A stretch of DNA of 64,000 nucleotides from Membranipora membranacea. Taxonomy: Eukaryota; Bryozoa; Gymnolaemata; Cheilostomatida; Membraniporidae. The notes below the pieces were generated by a model. It searched no databases. It worked only from the letters and a program-made list of their open reading frames with translations, and had not been told where the DNA came from. Location of the stretch: NCBI GenBank assembly GCA_914767715.1, contig OU612072.1:6446001-6510000 (forward strand), in the 5' to 3' direction. The position numbers and the translations under genes were made by a program. Shown piece by piece: positions 24,572-34,000 of this stretch. Numbering within the stretch: position 1 is the stretch's first letter; each line of letters starts with the position of its first letter.

Positions 24572-27286
24572 ATGGCTAAGAAATCCACCACACGGCCGAG
24601 TGGCGCAACCGAAGATGATGTAAAGGAAACAAACAAGGAAAACAAGAAGAAGGGTAAAGAAAAAGACAAGAAGAAAGCAAAAGACAGAAGGGATAGTAAG
24701 AAGAAGGACAACAAAGTACGAGATAGCGTAGAAGTACGGAACAGTTTAGGGGGCAAAGGTGACGGAAAGGATGTAAACCCTAAGAACTATGGCAAGTGAG
24801 TAAATCTATGGGAATGGGATGGTAAGAGCGCCATCTTAGGTTTGAATTCCACTACTGGGGTTTGTGCCTGCAAACAGGGAGCAACCCGGCACAGATATTA
24901 CGGCCTCGCCACTAACTAAGGCAACGAATTTCGCCGACCATGCTTCGGGATATGGCATGTGACAAGACTCTGATTATAAATAACTTTTTGTATAACTTTC
25001 TTTTCAACCATTGTTATTAATGTTGATTATTTTCACAAACTGATGATACTGATGCGGATCGGATACTGGATAAAAAAAAAAGTTCAACAAAATGCTGTCT
25101 CAGATTAGCAATAAAAAAGAAATTGATTGGGACTCTAAACAAAAAATATAGCATAGCATTGAAGAGTAAGGATATGCATATATCCTTACTCGTGGTGCCA
25201 TGCAACCACTCTTAAATCAGGTTTTCAATTGAGTAATTAGGCTGTAATAATGGTTTGTGATTATTGGGGGCACTAAACACAGCTAGTGTGTTTTAAAGAT
25301 GTAGCTAGTCATAAATTTAACGCATACTACTATACAGTAGTGTTTATATATTAGGCATGTTATAGTGTTTAACGGCAGTTCTAGCGGTGGCAGGGAGTTA
25401 CCGCCTCTCCTGGAAAGCTAAATAAGGCAGCCTAAAATGCCATAACTGAATAATCCATGTTGGAATCAGCTCAAGAAAAAGCTCCGTTGATATTTCTAGT
25501 TAATATGCACAACACCCCATCTGTTGCTGCTTCACACCCTTCAGAGTTTTGCCTACCCTACCTTTTTTTCATAGACCAAGGCCCGGAACAGTCATCATAA
25601 CTTTGGGTGATGAAGCCCATTGACATCTTGTAGATCTTGTAGACATGTAGAGTGTACGGCTGGTGTGTGTAAAGTGTTAGAGAAGATCATCTCAGACGAC
25701 CCATCAGAAGCTCTGAATGAGGAGGACATGTTCTGACCCATAACAGGACAATGTGGCAGGCGATCCACAGTAGTCAAAAAAGCCGACCAGGAGACGGAGA
25801 CGATTGTTAATGTGGAGTACTGGTATGTTTATTTTCTTCCCTCCTTTTTTCGAGAACTGGTATGAAATGTTTTCCTCCAGTGACTTTTTGTCCAAATCCT
25901 AGGAGGGTTAAAAATATAAAAACTTCTGTCCAATCTAATGGAGTCTCAAAAAATGATAAACACATTGTGAGTTATCTCAATGTCCTCTTGAAAGTTGGTA
26001 TTATATTTCGATCCCTCTCAAATTTCAAGACATACAGAAGACCTTATACCGAGACATCTTAAGTAATAATAATCTCGTCTCATTCTTGAAGGTTTGCTAC
26101 CACTTTGGTTAAAAGGGATTCAATCGCACTATGTGATTGGCCAGTCAAACCTAGCCTTATCTCAGCGGCCCTATTTTTCTTTTGTTTGGGGCTTCTAAGA
26201 TAAGGCTTGTCAGATCATAGTCTAAGTGCTCAATTGGAGTGTTCGTTAATGTAATGCCACTAACTTAGATCAAGTTTGATCCATTTTTCTCTCCTTGAAT
26301 TGCCCCCCTCTACTGACACGGGCGTGGCAGTAGAGGGGGCAATACAAGGAGGGAAAAATGGATCAAACTTGATCCAATGAACTGAGTTCATTGCTTGATC
26401 TACCACTAACTCACATTGCAGCTGTCTTAGCACTAAGATTAGTCAAACCTTAGAAGATAACGATCCTAGAGTGTTTCACAATGTATCTCCTCTCATAGAC
26501 GGTTAATGTATTTCAGTGAGAGATGAGCGCACGGAGCTCAGTTCAGAAGATTACGTAAACTCCTAACACAGAGGCTGGAGAAAGTTATCGTCGTGGGTAT
26601 TAAGGGTAGAAGAGGTATGATTGACAATTACAGTACTTACTATACATTAAAAAATATGATTAAAATCTCACCCATAACTTCTTCCAATCTATAATTTAAT
26701 TAAATGTGATTACTGTCTACATACCCTATGTGATGTCCAGAGGCAAGCTTAATTATAACCTCACCCATAACTCATACCCATCTATAACTTACTCCTAAGA
26801 AAAGAATTCATCAGAGTTTGTCTTGTAAAACACTCACTGTTACTGAAAATGATCTCTGAACTCCACAGGGAAATCTGTATAAACTGTCTTTTACTATACC
26901 AAGCACATACATATGAATTAAGAGCTCATTTGAACTCTTTTACTCCTAGTTTAAACATTAAATTCTTTGTTGTTTGGTTCAAATGTATTCAAAAGTTACA
27001 GGAGTTATGTGCTCTTTCTCATGGTGGAGACAACTTTTTGATCGATTGCATAAATAAGCTTACTAAAGATCATTATTCCTATCTTACAGATTCATTTGAG
27101 GTAACAGTCAATGGAACTTTGATATTCTCTAAACTTGAGGACAAGAAATATCCTGACCTGTATCAGATGGTGGATGAGGTGGTGAGGGTATCGGAGGGTG
27201 AGAAGCCTAAATATGTCACCGATAAACAATGTCTTACAGGGCCGCTAGCGTACCTCACTCTCTGCTTCCAGACATTTCTCTGCTAG
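24572..27286 (+). CDS. SELENOH: Selenoprotein H, with UGA read as selenocysteine
   Basis: Four exons, 24572-24795, 25760-25822, 26517-26614 and 27090-27286, join in phase to 193 residues if UGA at 26524-26526 is selenocysteine (residue 99). Exon 1 starts at an ATG preceded by an in-frame stop. It encodes a Lys-rich, probably nuclear N-terminus (KENKKKGKEKDKKKAKDRR). Exons 2-3 give IVNVEYCERU, the CxxU redox motif of the thioredoxin-fold Rdx family. Exons 3-4 give KGRRDSFEVTVNG, close to the PRRGSFEVTLL of human selenoprotein H as remembered. The basic N-terminus and the spacing separate it from selenoproteins W, T and V. Selenoprotein H is nucleolar and thiol-redox active. The C-terminal 20 residues past YQMVDEVVRV are not recognised. 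A SECIS lies 360 bases past the stop. Standard gene callers will truncate or split this gene. Confidence 0.9.
25164..25191. repeat. Palindromic insert, diverged copy
   Basis: GAGTAAGGATAT, a 4-base centre (GCAT) and ATATCCTTACTC form an interrupted palindrome. It shares its 12-base arm with the palindromes at 39047-39080 and 43319-43348, but the outer TCACA/TGTGA ends are degraded and no flanking duplication is clear. It lies in intron 1 of the selenoprotein H gene. Confidence 0.85.
26257..26410. mobile_element. Fold-back element between direct repeats
   Basis: An arm at 26268-26315 pairs with about 26328-26374 with only two mismatches and a one-base indel, around a loop of about 12 bases. 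CCACTAAC occurs just before (about 26257-26264) and again after (about 26403-26410), like a target-site duplication, although some single-copy sequence lies between the right arm and the second repeat. It lies in intron 2 of the selenoprotein H gene and has no coding capacity. Confidence 0.7.
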
Positions 27287-27645
27287 TTTAATGGCTATAA
27301 AACATTCTAGACCTAGAATCTCTTCCCTCAAGGAGTTTGAAAACTGTAACTACCTGCTTCCCTTGATATGTCAAAACCAAATCAAATACCAACTGAACAC
27401 AGATAATCATAATCAACTTTGGCCTTATACTGTACAATATGCATTGGGAAGTGATATGGCTATGTGCAGATTACCTATTGGAGAGATTTCAATGGTGACA
27501 TTCTAGCAACTCATGTGTATAGTTAATATTTGCCTGCCATCAACTCCCGACTCCCTCATGCCAACATAGAAGACGATCTCCTACGTAAGTTTTTACTCCT
27601 TGCCTGAACTGAGCTCAAATGATTTTTTATGTGCCTTTCTTCTTT

Positions 27646-27719
27646 TTTTGCACAGCCTATGACCACATTCTGGGAAGCCCTCCACAGGGACCGGCATGTG
27701 CGATGATTTCTGTGTAAAA
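27646..27719 (+). promoter_or_regulatory. Type II SECIS element for selenoprotein H
   Basis: Helix I: TTTTGCACAG (27646-27655) pairs with CTGTGTAAAA (27710-27719), with one G-T pair. The quartet is ATGA (27659-27662) opposite CGAT (27701-27704). Helix II: CACAT and CTGG pair with CCGG and ATGTG around a single T-C mismatch. Unpaired AA (27675-27676) sits on the 5' side. A mini-helix CCCT/AGGG closes a 4-base loop, the mark of form 2. All required SECIS parts are present in order, in the 3' UTR of the gene whose frame holds the UGA. Confidence 0.88.
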
Positions 27720-27751
27720 CCAGTGTAGTGTGTATTTTTTTATCAATCTTT

Positions 27752-27758
27752 GTTAATA
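27752..27758 (+). terminator. Candidate poly(A) signal of selenoprotein H
   Basis: AATAAA about 35 bases after the SECIS, followed by a T-rich stretch. It would give a 3' UTR of about 490 bases that includes the whole SECIS. Confidence 0.65.
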
Positions 27759-27789
27759 AAAAACTTTATCATTTATTCCATCTGTACAC

Positions 27790-28440
27790 TTATTTGCTTA
27801 TACCTACCTTTCCACTTGTTGCAATATTTGACTGATGCAGGAAACCAAGTTAACAAGCCCTCTCAATCTGATTAGATTAGATAGATAGATAGAAAGATAA
27901 TGAGTTTTGTAACAAGGCTACATACTGTTTCAACCAAGACCATAACTCACACCTTGTACCATTTCAAACCTTAGTTCATCTGCTATACCCAAACCCTTCA
28001 CATTTTACCATCCCTTTGACCATTACCACAACAACAAAAAAAGACATGTTTGTTGACCGTCTCAGAAAACCTAGAACTCTTTGACTTGAACATCTCTGAA
28101 CTTCAGTCAAATATATTATTTTAACATCACCTTCGGTCAATGATAGACTATTTTTTCAATCCTTCTCTTGGTCCTTGGTCCAAGACTAAATATAATCTCA
28201 CATTTGTAGTGTACACTCTAAAAGGCTAGAGGACGCAAGCCCCTGATGGCAAGCTAAGCTGGCAATTTGTTTCCAGTAATGCTGGACATAAGTTGCTTTC
28301 AGTGAAATACGCTTGCTTTTGTTGCCCGGTATAATGATAATTGTGGTCACAGTCCTAATACTACAGTAATACCAGTGTAGACTGTATTTTATCAATACTT
28401 AGTATGATTATAATAAAGGCAACATGACCTTAGCGCATGA
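27790..28440. other. Intergenic spacer before the CArG array
   Basis: About 650 bases with no open frame of interest. A short ATAG microsatellite lies near 27880-27896. No conserved element was recognised. Confidence 0.5.
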
Positions 28441-28448
28441 TAATTATA

Positions 28449-28585
28449 CCTAATATGGGACATTGAGAACTTCCATGCTTACAAAACATGCCTAATATGG
28501 GTCAACCATGCATTCAGCGCATGATCGCATTACCTAATATGGCACAGCGTAGACATCTTGAGAAAGCGGAACATTCCTAATATGG
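28449..28585 (+). promoter_or_regulatory. CArG tetrad 1 (SRF-type sites at 42-bp spacing)
   Basis: CCTAATATGG occurs at 28449-28458, 28491-28500, 28533-28542 and 28576-28585, all in one orientation, at start-to-start distances of 42, 42 and 43. Each fits CC(A/T)6GG, the binding consensus of the MADS-box factor SRF. 42 bp is four turns of B-DNA, so all sites face the same side of the helix. The spacers differ from each other, so this is not a simple tandem repeat. A TATA box starts 13 bases after the last site. Confidence 0.85.
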
Positions 28586-28598
28586 GACAGTGCTCATC

Positions 28599-28606
28599 TA
28601 TATAAG
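28599..28606 (+). promoter_or_regulatory. TATA box downstream of CArG tetrad 1
   Basis: TATATAAG, 13 bases after the fourth CArG box. A start site would fall near 28630. Around 28613-28627 lies a small perfect stem-loop, TCGGGC-GAA-GCCCGA. Confidence 0.65.
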
Positions 28607-28672
28607 CCAGAATCGGGCGAAGCCCGACATAGTTCCTTGTATCTCTGGCAGCGGATAACCATCACTGTTATA

Positions 28673-28789
28673 ATGGAGTCACTTTTGGTCCTCACACTGA
28701 TTCTGAGATCACAGAGTGTTGCCTGGAGGCTGACAGACAAACATAATATTCTTTTCAGACTTATAATTGATAGCTATCCACACAACTAA
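28673..28789 (+). CDS. Possible small secreted peptide or first exon behind a CArG/TATA promoter
   Basis: The first ATG after the TATA box (about 45 bases after the expected start site) opens 38 codons. The product begins MESLLVLTLILRSQSVA, a plausible signal peptide with a short hydrophobic core, and ends in SYPHN. The family is unknown and no cysteine is present. It may be an entire short peptide, a chance frame in a non-coding transcript, or part of a first exon. The only support is position and the hydrophobic start. Confidence 0.3.
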   Translation: MESLLVLTLILRSQSVAWRLTDKHNILFRLIIDSYPHN

Positions 28790-29133
28790 CGCTTTTTACA
28801 AATTCCTATATTTTTACATCGTTATAAATAAATCATTTTTTGACACAACCTTATCTATATCAGCCACTGATTTGGACTTTGCTCGGTGTGCTCAGTCTTT
28901 TTTTTATTTATGTGTGGTTTTGATTTATAATTTTTCCTCTAGCTGTTAGATACTAAATTCTGCCTGAGGTTGCAATGAATGGTTTATTTATATCATCTCT
29001 GTCTAAAAGACCTCACAATTCTTTGGTTGCTGAGATGAGGCCGACACTTAACTCTTGACCGAACTAAAAATAATTACTGTGGTTTTCCTGATGCAGCACT
29101 TTTGGTGATTCCCTTCCCAAGTAACGGAATTTG

Positions 29134-29185
29134 CCTAGTATGGTTTGGCCATGGGCTTACTGCATGATCAGCAAACCTAATATGG
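29134..29185 (+). promoter_or_regulatory. CArG pair at 42-bp spacing
   Basis: CCTAGTATGG (29134-29143, one base off the strict consensus) and CCTAATATGG (29176-29185) lie 42 bp apart. The spacer has a GGCCATG ... GCATGATC arrangement like that between sites 2 and 3 of both tetrads. Confidence 0.7.
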
Positions 29186-29568
29186 CTGAAGAGGTTGACT
29201 CTTTGGAAGTGAGTCTATCTCACTATACCAGGAGAGCGGAAAGCCAATCTGTAAGGCTGGAGGGGGGCGTGTCTGGGGTTTGGGGGTCAAACTAGTAAGG
29301 CTATAGTATTCTATCCTTCCCACTGATTAAGGTCAGACATCCCTCTCCTAGCTGACCATCAAATACCTGCTAAAATAATAGATAAATTTTGTGTTCAGAT
29401 GTTACCAACCAGGCTAGGGATGTTAAACTGATACAAAAAAAGAAAATATGGTCGGCATTGTCTTCTGCTTGGATGGGTAGTTCAAATATTTGAGATATGG
29501 CACTCCTTGAGTGTTCCAGATTCTAGGAGATAGACTGAGCTGATGCTTTTGTCCAAACAGGAAATTTT

Positions 29569-29636
29569 CCTAATATGGGTACCAGGCAGACAGCAAACCA
29601 GTTGCGTCTGGATTGTGCCAATTTGACCAAATATGG
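29569..29636 (+). promoter_or_regulatory. Two further CArG boxes
   Basis: CCTAATATGG at 29569-29578 and CCAAATATGG at 29627-29636. The latter is the form found in vertebrate muscle actin promoters. They lie 58 bp apart, outside the 42-bp register. Confidence 0.7.
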
Positions 29637-29740
29637 GTGTGTGCCAGCTAAATCCACCGTATCTGTAGGAGGACCGGTACCTCAGTTGCTAGGATGTAGT
29701 TGGGAGGGATATGACTGTGGTCACTTGAACTGTATTTATA

Positions 29741-29877
29741 CCTAATATGGCTCACATCCAAAATTCCATAAAGTGGTATTTTCCTAATATGGGTCGACCA
29801 TGCGCTAAAAGCATGAACAGCGTACCTAATATGGCATAGCTAGAGAGTTCTTTGCTTCAATATCTTCCCTAATATGG
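29741..29877 (+). promoter_or_regulatory. CArG tetrad 2 (same 42/42/43 spacing)
   Basis: CCTAATATGG at 29741-29750, 29783-29792, 29825-29834 and 29868-29877 repeats the orientation and exact spacing of tetrad 1. The spacer between sites 2 and 3 (GTCGACCATGCG...GCATGA) matches the equivalent spacer of tetrad 1 (GTCAACCATGCA...GCATGA). Other spacers have largely diverged, so spacing is better preserved than sequence. No TATA box directly follows. Confidence 0.85.
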
Positions 29878-29992
29878 GACATTAGAGCTCTCCCGCTACT
29901 GGCGTAAGTTAATTATGGGATTAAAATTATACAGCCTATTTACATAGCCCAAAGTTTGAGTCTAAAGAAAAGCTCGTTGCTTAGAGCAAATA

Positions 29993-30239
29993 CCTAATAA
30001 GGGAGGAGGCTGATAAGTGGAAGTGACTGGCACCATATAATCAATGGTTGCTAGGATACAAAGCTGTTTTGTCTACTGTTTTCCTTTCTGTGACACGCAT
30101 ATTTTGATTGATTTTTAAGCTTCAACGCAGATTCTGGAACCTTCTACTGTATTTATTCCTAATAAGGCACATAGCTACACTACACTACAGCTAGACTTAA
30201 TCAATATTTCCTAATATGGGAGTTAGTAACAGTATAAAG
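29993..30239 (+). promoter_or_regulatory. Distal CArG boxes and second TATA box
   Basis: CCTAATAAGG at 29993-30002 and 30158-30167 and CCTAATATGG at 30210-30219 all fit CC(A/T)6GG. TATAAAG at 30233-30239 again lies exactly 13 bases after the last box, as downstream of tetrad 1. A short frame starts at 30270 (MADVMPMLVRSHYNQG..., 21 codons) but has no recognisable feature. Confidence 0.65.
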
Positions 30240-30849
30240 GTTGTGCGACAGCGCATCTAGCTATTAAAGATGGCTGATGTAATGCCGATGCTAGTCAGAA
30301 GTCACTATAACCAAGGATTTCAATCCTTGCTATAACATGGCTACCCAGTCTGGTCCAATTGCTTACCCAATCGTTTAAGGCGGCTCTAACTCAGATTTGA
30401 TGCTCAAAACATTCAAACCAAATAAAAGTCACAGTATGTAGGCTTGCATCATGCTATGACAAAAAACTTACTTCCAACGAATAGCAGCCCTATCAGAACA
30501 CCTAATGTGAAACCAATTTGTTTGCCCCCACTCCATCCAGCACACAGAGTGCAATTTCAAACACCATAACACCATTCATTACTACATTAATGATGAACTA
30601 AAATTTTTTACCCAACATTTACCCTACCCACACTTTTAAGTTTATGGGGTAATAGACACATATATACATAGACAAAAACGCAAGAGACATCGTGACCGAG
30701 ATTGTAATTTAATGCAAGTCATACTTCGCCTAATTAAATAAATGTTCGCTGTATGACCGCATGTACTAGCAGCTGAGGAAAATTCCTATCCAAAGCGAAA
30801 CTTATACATGTGTTTACAACTTGGGGGAAAATGCCGTTTACATCTATCA

Positions 30850-30935
30850 TCACATTGGCCAATCAAATGAAGTCTATTGTATCAGATTATAATTTGACAA
30901 ATCACAGACAGGGCTGATAATCTCACTAGCCAATC
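30850..30935 (+). promoter_or_regulatory. CCAAT boxes upstream of PSAT
   Basis: CCAATCA at 30859-30865, overlapping ATTGG on the other strand, and CCAATCAGAG at 30930-30939 lie about 70-150 bases before the first in-frame ATGs of PSAT. CCAATCA is the NF-Y type and is common in housekeeping promoters. No TATA box is near. Confidence 0.5.
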
Positions 30936-31005
30936 AGAGCATACAGCACGGGCCAATTTATTTTCATTCATCGACCTCATGTTAATATCTATGGAATATT
31001 TAATC

Positions 31006-34000
31006 ATGCTCACTTCACTGAAGATTCTTTTGCTTGCGAGACGCAGTTTTGTAATTTTGACCAAGAGATTAAATTCAACTATGGAGCACCCAGCACAGCC
31101 TCATCTTCTAGACGGACGAAAACTCAATTTCGCACCAGGACCAAGCGCATTGCCGATTGAGGTAAGAAAACTTAAGTTTAAGTTAAGTGTCATCTGGGAG
31201 GGATCATCATTGAAACTTCACGCATACCAAGGGCTACCAACAATGAGAGCAATGAACTAAACTAAGGTTTAGTTCATTGATGAGAGGGAGTTCATTGCTA
31301 CCAGACATTATCATCTGAATCGGCGCGAATTTGCAGCGCTGAGTGAAAGTTTGACAATTCCATCGTTCATTGAATGAGAATAGATTAACTCTGCTGCATA
31401 TCACATTTTATTGTAACAGTTCTATGATTGGAAACTTTTAATCCTTTTATGCTATCAATCAGGCCTAATGTTGACGGAAGCACTGCATTAATAAACTCTT
31501 ATAGAATTCATTGAGTTCCCGGCCATATGGTGCTTATGCACCTATTAATACTACCTCTATCAATTTGTGGCTATAATACTCGTAATAGAAGGCTAGATTT
31601 TGTGGTCTGTAATAATGGTCCATGAGATTTCATAAGCATCTTTTGTCCTCAGTGGAAATTTTCCATTCATTTACCACAAGATATTATTATCCCTGCTTTA
31701 TAAGCTAAAATTAAAGGATTCAAGGGCAATTACAAAAGGGAGTGAATGGGGTGTGACCAATCAAATTCGTTTGCTCCCAGCAAGCTAGTGATAATATTCC
31801 CAGGAAAAAATGAGCATGCGCTGGGTAGCTGATTTTTTATTCGCCTTTGTTGAAATTTAAATCCAAAACTTCTATTTGACCCCCACATGAAGTTAGTAAT
31901 ATCATAGGTGTAGTTAAAGTTCATTCTCAAACTCTGCCCGCCCTGGTTGTTGACAGTGACAACTCATTATCAATCACATCCCATCCATAGGTAGGTGGCA
32001 CTGTGGTTGCTAATGAAATGTCGCAACCATCAAGCCAGGCACACTTTCAGCTAAGGTTGCAATAGCCACCATCTTGTCGCATGCTGAATGAGTTATGTAT
32101 TTTTAACTGCCATACATCAATATTGATTGTTTTGTCAAATGACATGGGAGGTTTTTTTTTAACTATGCTTCCCAATTTCATCTTTGTAAAGCTGCACAGT
32201 GTAGAACAATATTTTCTTGTTTATATTGTTAGACTGCAGTCGGTAATATTGATTTTAATTCTGTCAGCTGAACTACTATACTATATGGGGCCCATGTACA
32301 TAATTACATAGTGTGATAAATTACATATCAGCTGATTCAGTAGTAAGCCGGCATGGCGTTGTTCTAAACCTCACATAGTCTGTTAGACTGAGCTAAGGCT
32401 ATAATCAAATTAAAGCCATACGCACTATCCCACATCAGGCAAGGCTGGCCGAGAGAAAGTGTATTTACTCATGATTTAAACCTAAAGGATCAAACCAACA
32501 ATAGGGGCAAATTAAAGTAACTTTTCTTTTTCTTATATTCCTGAAGATGATGCTTTACTATTGTCCCTGAAACCTAGATAGTGGGGTGGGGGGTACCTCT
32601 CCGTGGGGGGAAGTGGGTGGCATTTTCCGTGGGGAAGGGTTGGACCGCTCCGTGGGGGAGGGGGCGGACCTTTACGTGGGGGAGGTAGTATAACTATCTG
32701 TGTATTTTTCGGCAGTAGGCCTATGATAACCTTGCACATGGTACAGTCCCGATCATCAGTATGAGATTTCACCAAAAGGCATAATGCTAAAGAATTCAAG
32801 GTGCAGATAATCATGGCGGATCATTCATAGGTTGGGGTGAATATTTTATAACCCTTTTTAGTATAAAATTTAAAAAAAACGACTCTATCGCAGCCGGTCA
32901 TTAGTTGTTACCATTGATCTGTCATGTAACACAATGATCTCTTTTTATAATTTCAGGTGTTACAGAAAGCTCAGAGTGAGCTGCTCAACTACAATGGAAC
33001 TGGAATCAGTGTTATGGGTAAGTGATGACAAGGATGGGCAACTCCAAATTAGCCACCAATTTGGTTTCGTTTCATTGATAAGTGCAATGATTATGAGTTA
33101 TGCCTTATTGTCATGCTCAGACAAGTTCAACTTATCTCACAGTTTACTTGTCATATATGAACTATGATAAGAGAGTTGTCGGGGCCTCAGTGAAACAGAA
33201 CTTAGCAAAAAATAATGCAAAAATCAAATTTGAGGAAGAGTTGTCCTCTCTTGACTTATTTACATAGTTTTAGCCCAAAATACTATAAAACCCTGAGCTG
33301 TTGTTTGCTCCTATTTTAAGATCAAGTTATGAGTGCAACTAGTCTATGTTCTTTTGTCTTACGTGATGATCATATTATCATTTGGGATGCTATGCTAGCT
33401 CGACACCCTTTAGGATGTTTGATCGCCAAGCTCAGGGACAGGCTCTGACGATATGCACATGCAATGTTATGAGGGCTTAGTTTAGACAATGAATCACTTA
33501 TCCAAGACAGATTCTTGATATGTTTGACCTTAACTGACCACGCAGATAGAAGCATCCACCTTCATGTTTGATCTGTTCCTTTGTAGAAATGAGCCACAGA
33601 TCCCCTGACTTTGCGTCGATACTCAACCGAGCAGTCTCTAACTTAGTCGACCTCCTGTGAGTATTTGTTGTCTTTGTAGGAATTCCTTTATCTAACTTAT
33701 ATTCTGCAAAGGAAACTAAGAATGTGTCTTCTCCAACATGATTAATTACTCTGGATTCAGCCACACAACCTACCTAAGAGGAGTTAATATTATCTGAAGT
33801 AAGATGTGACACCAATTTACATTAGCCTAGGTGAGAGAGTATATGAAAATGACATGTTGAGTAATTGTTACCTATAGCCATATATTTCACTACTTCAAGC
33901 ATCTCATACCCATATTCGTTTGTTTCTACTCCAGAGATATCCCCACAAACTACAAGGTGATGTTTATGCAGGGCGGAGGTACCGGTCAGTTTGCTGCCGT

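Noticed and set aside
25641-25759. An open frame running into selenoprotein H exon 2, with a second in-frame UGA near 25734.
   Set aside because: The acceptor at 25758-25759 is the one that restores phase with exon 1, and it leaves this UGA in the intron. The upstream frame has no family similarity and the SECIS needs only one UGA.
27291-27506. 71-codon frame directly after the selenoprotein H stop.
   Set aside because: It lies in the 3' UTR before the SECIS and shows no similarity or splice support.
28449-30219. CRISPR-like reading of the regularly spaced 10-base repeats.
   Set aside because: This is an animal genome, the repeats are only 10 bases and match the SRF consensus, and no cas gene is present.
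32533-32814. Minus-strand Pro-rich frame.
   Set aside because: It is produced by the G-rich repeat of PSAT intron 1 and has no domain.
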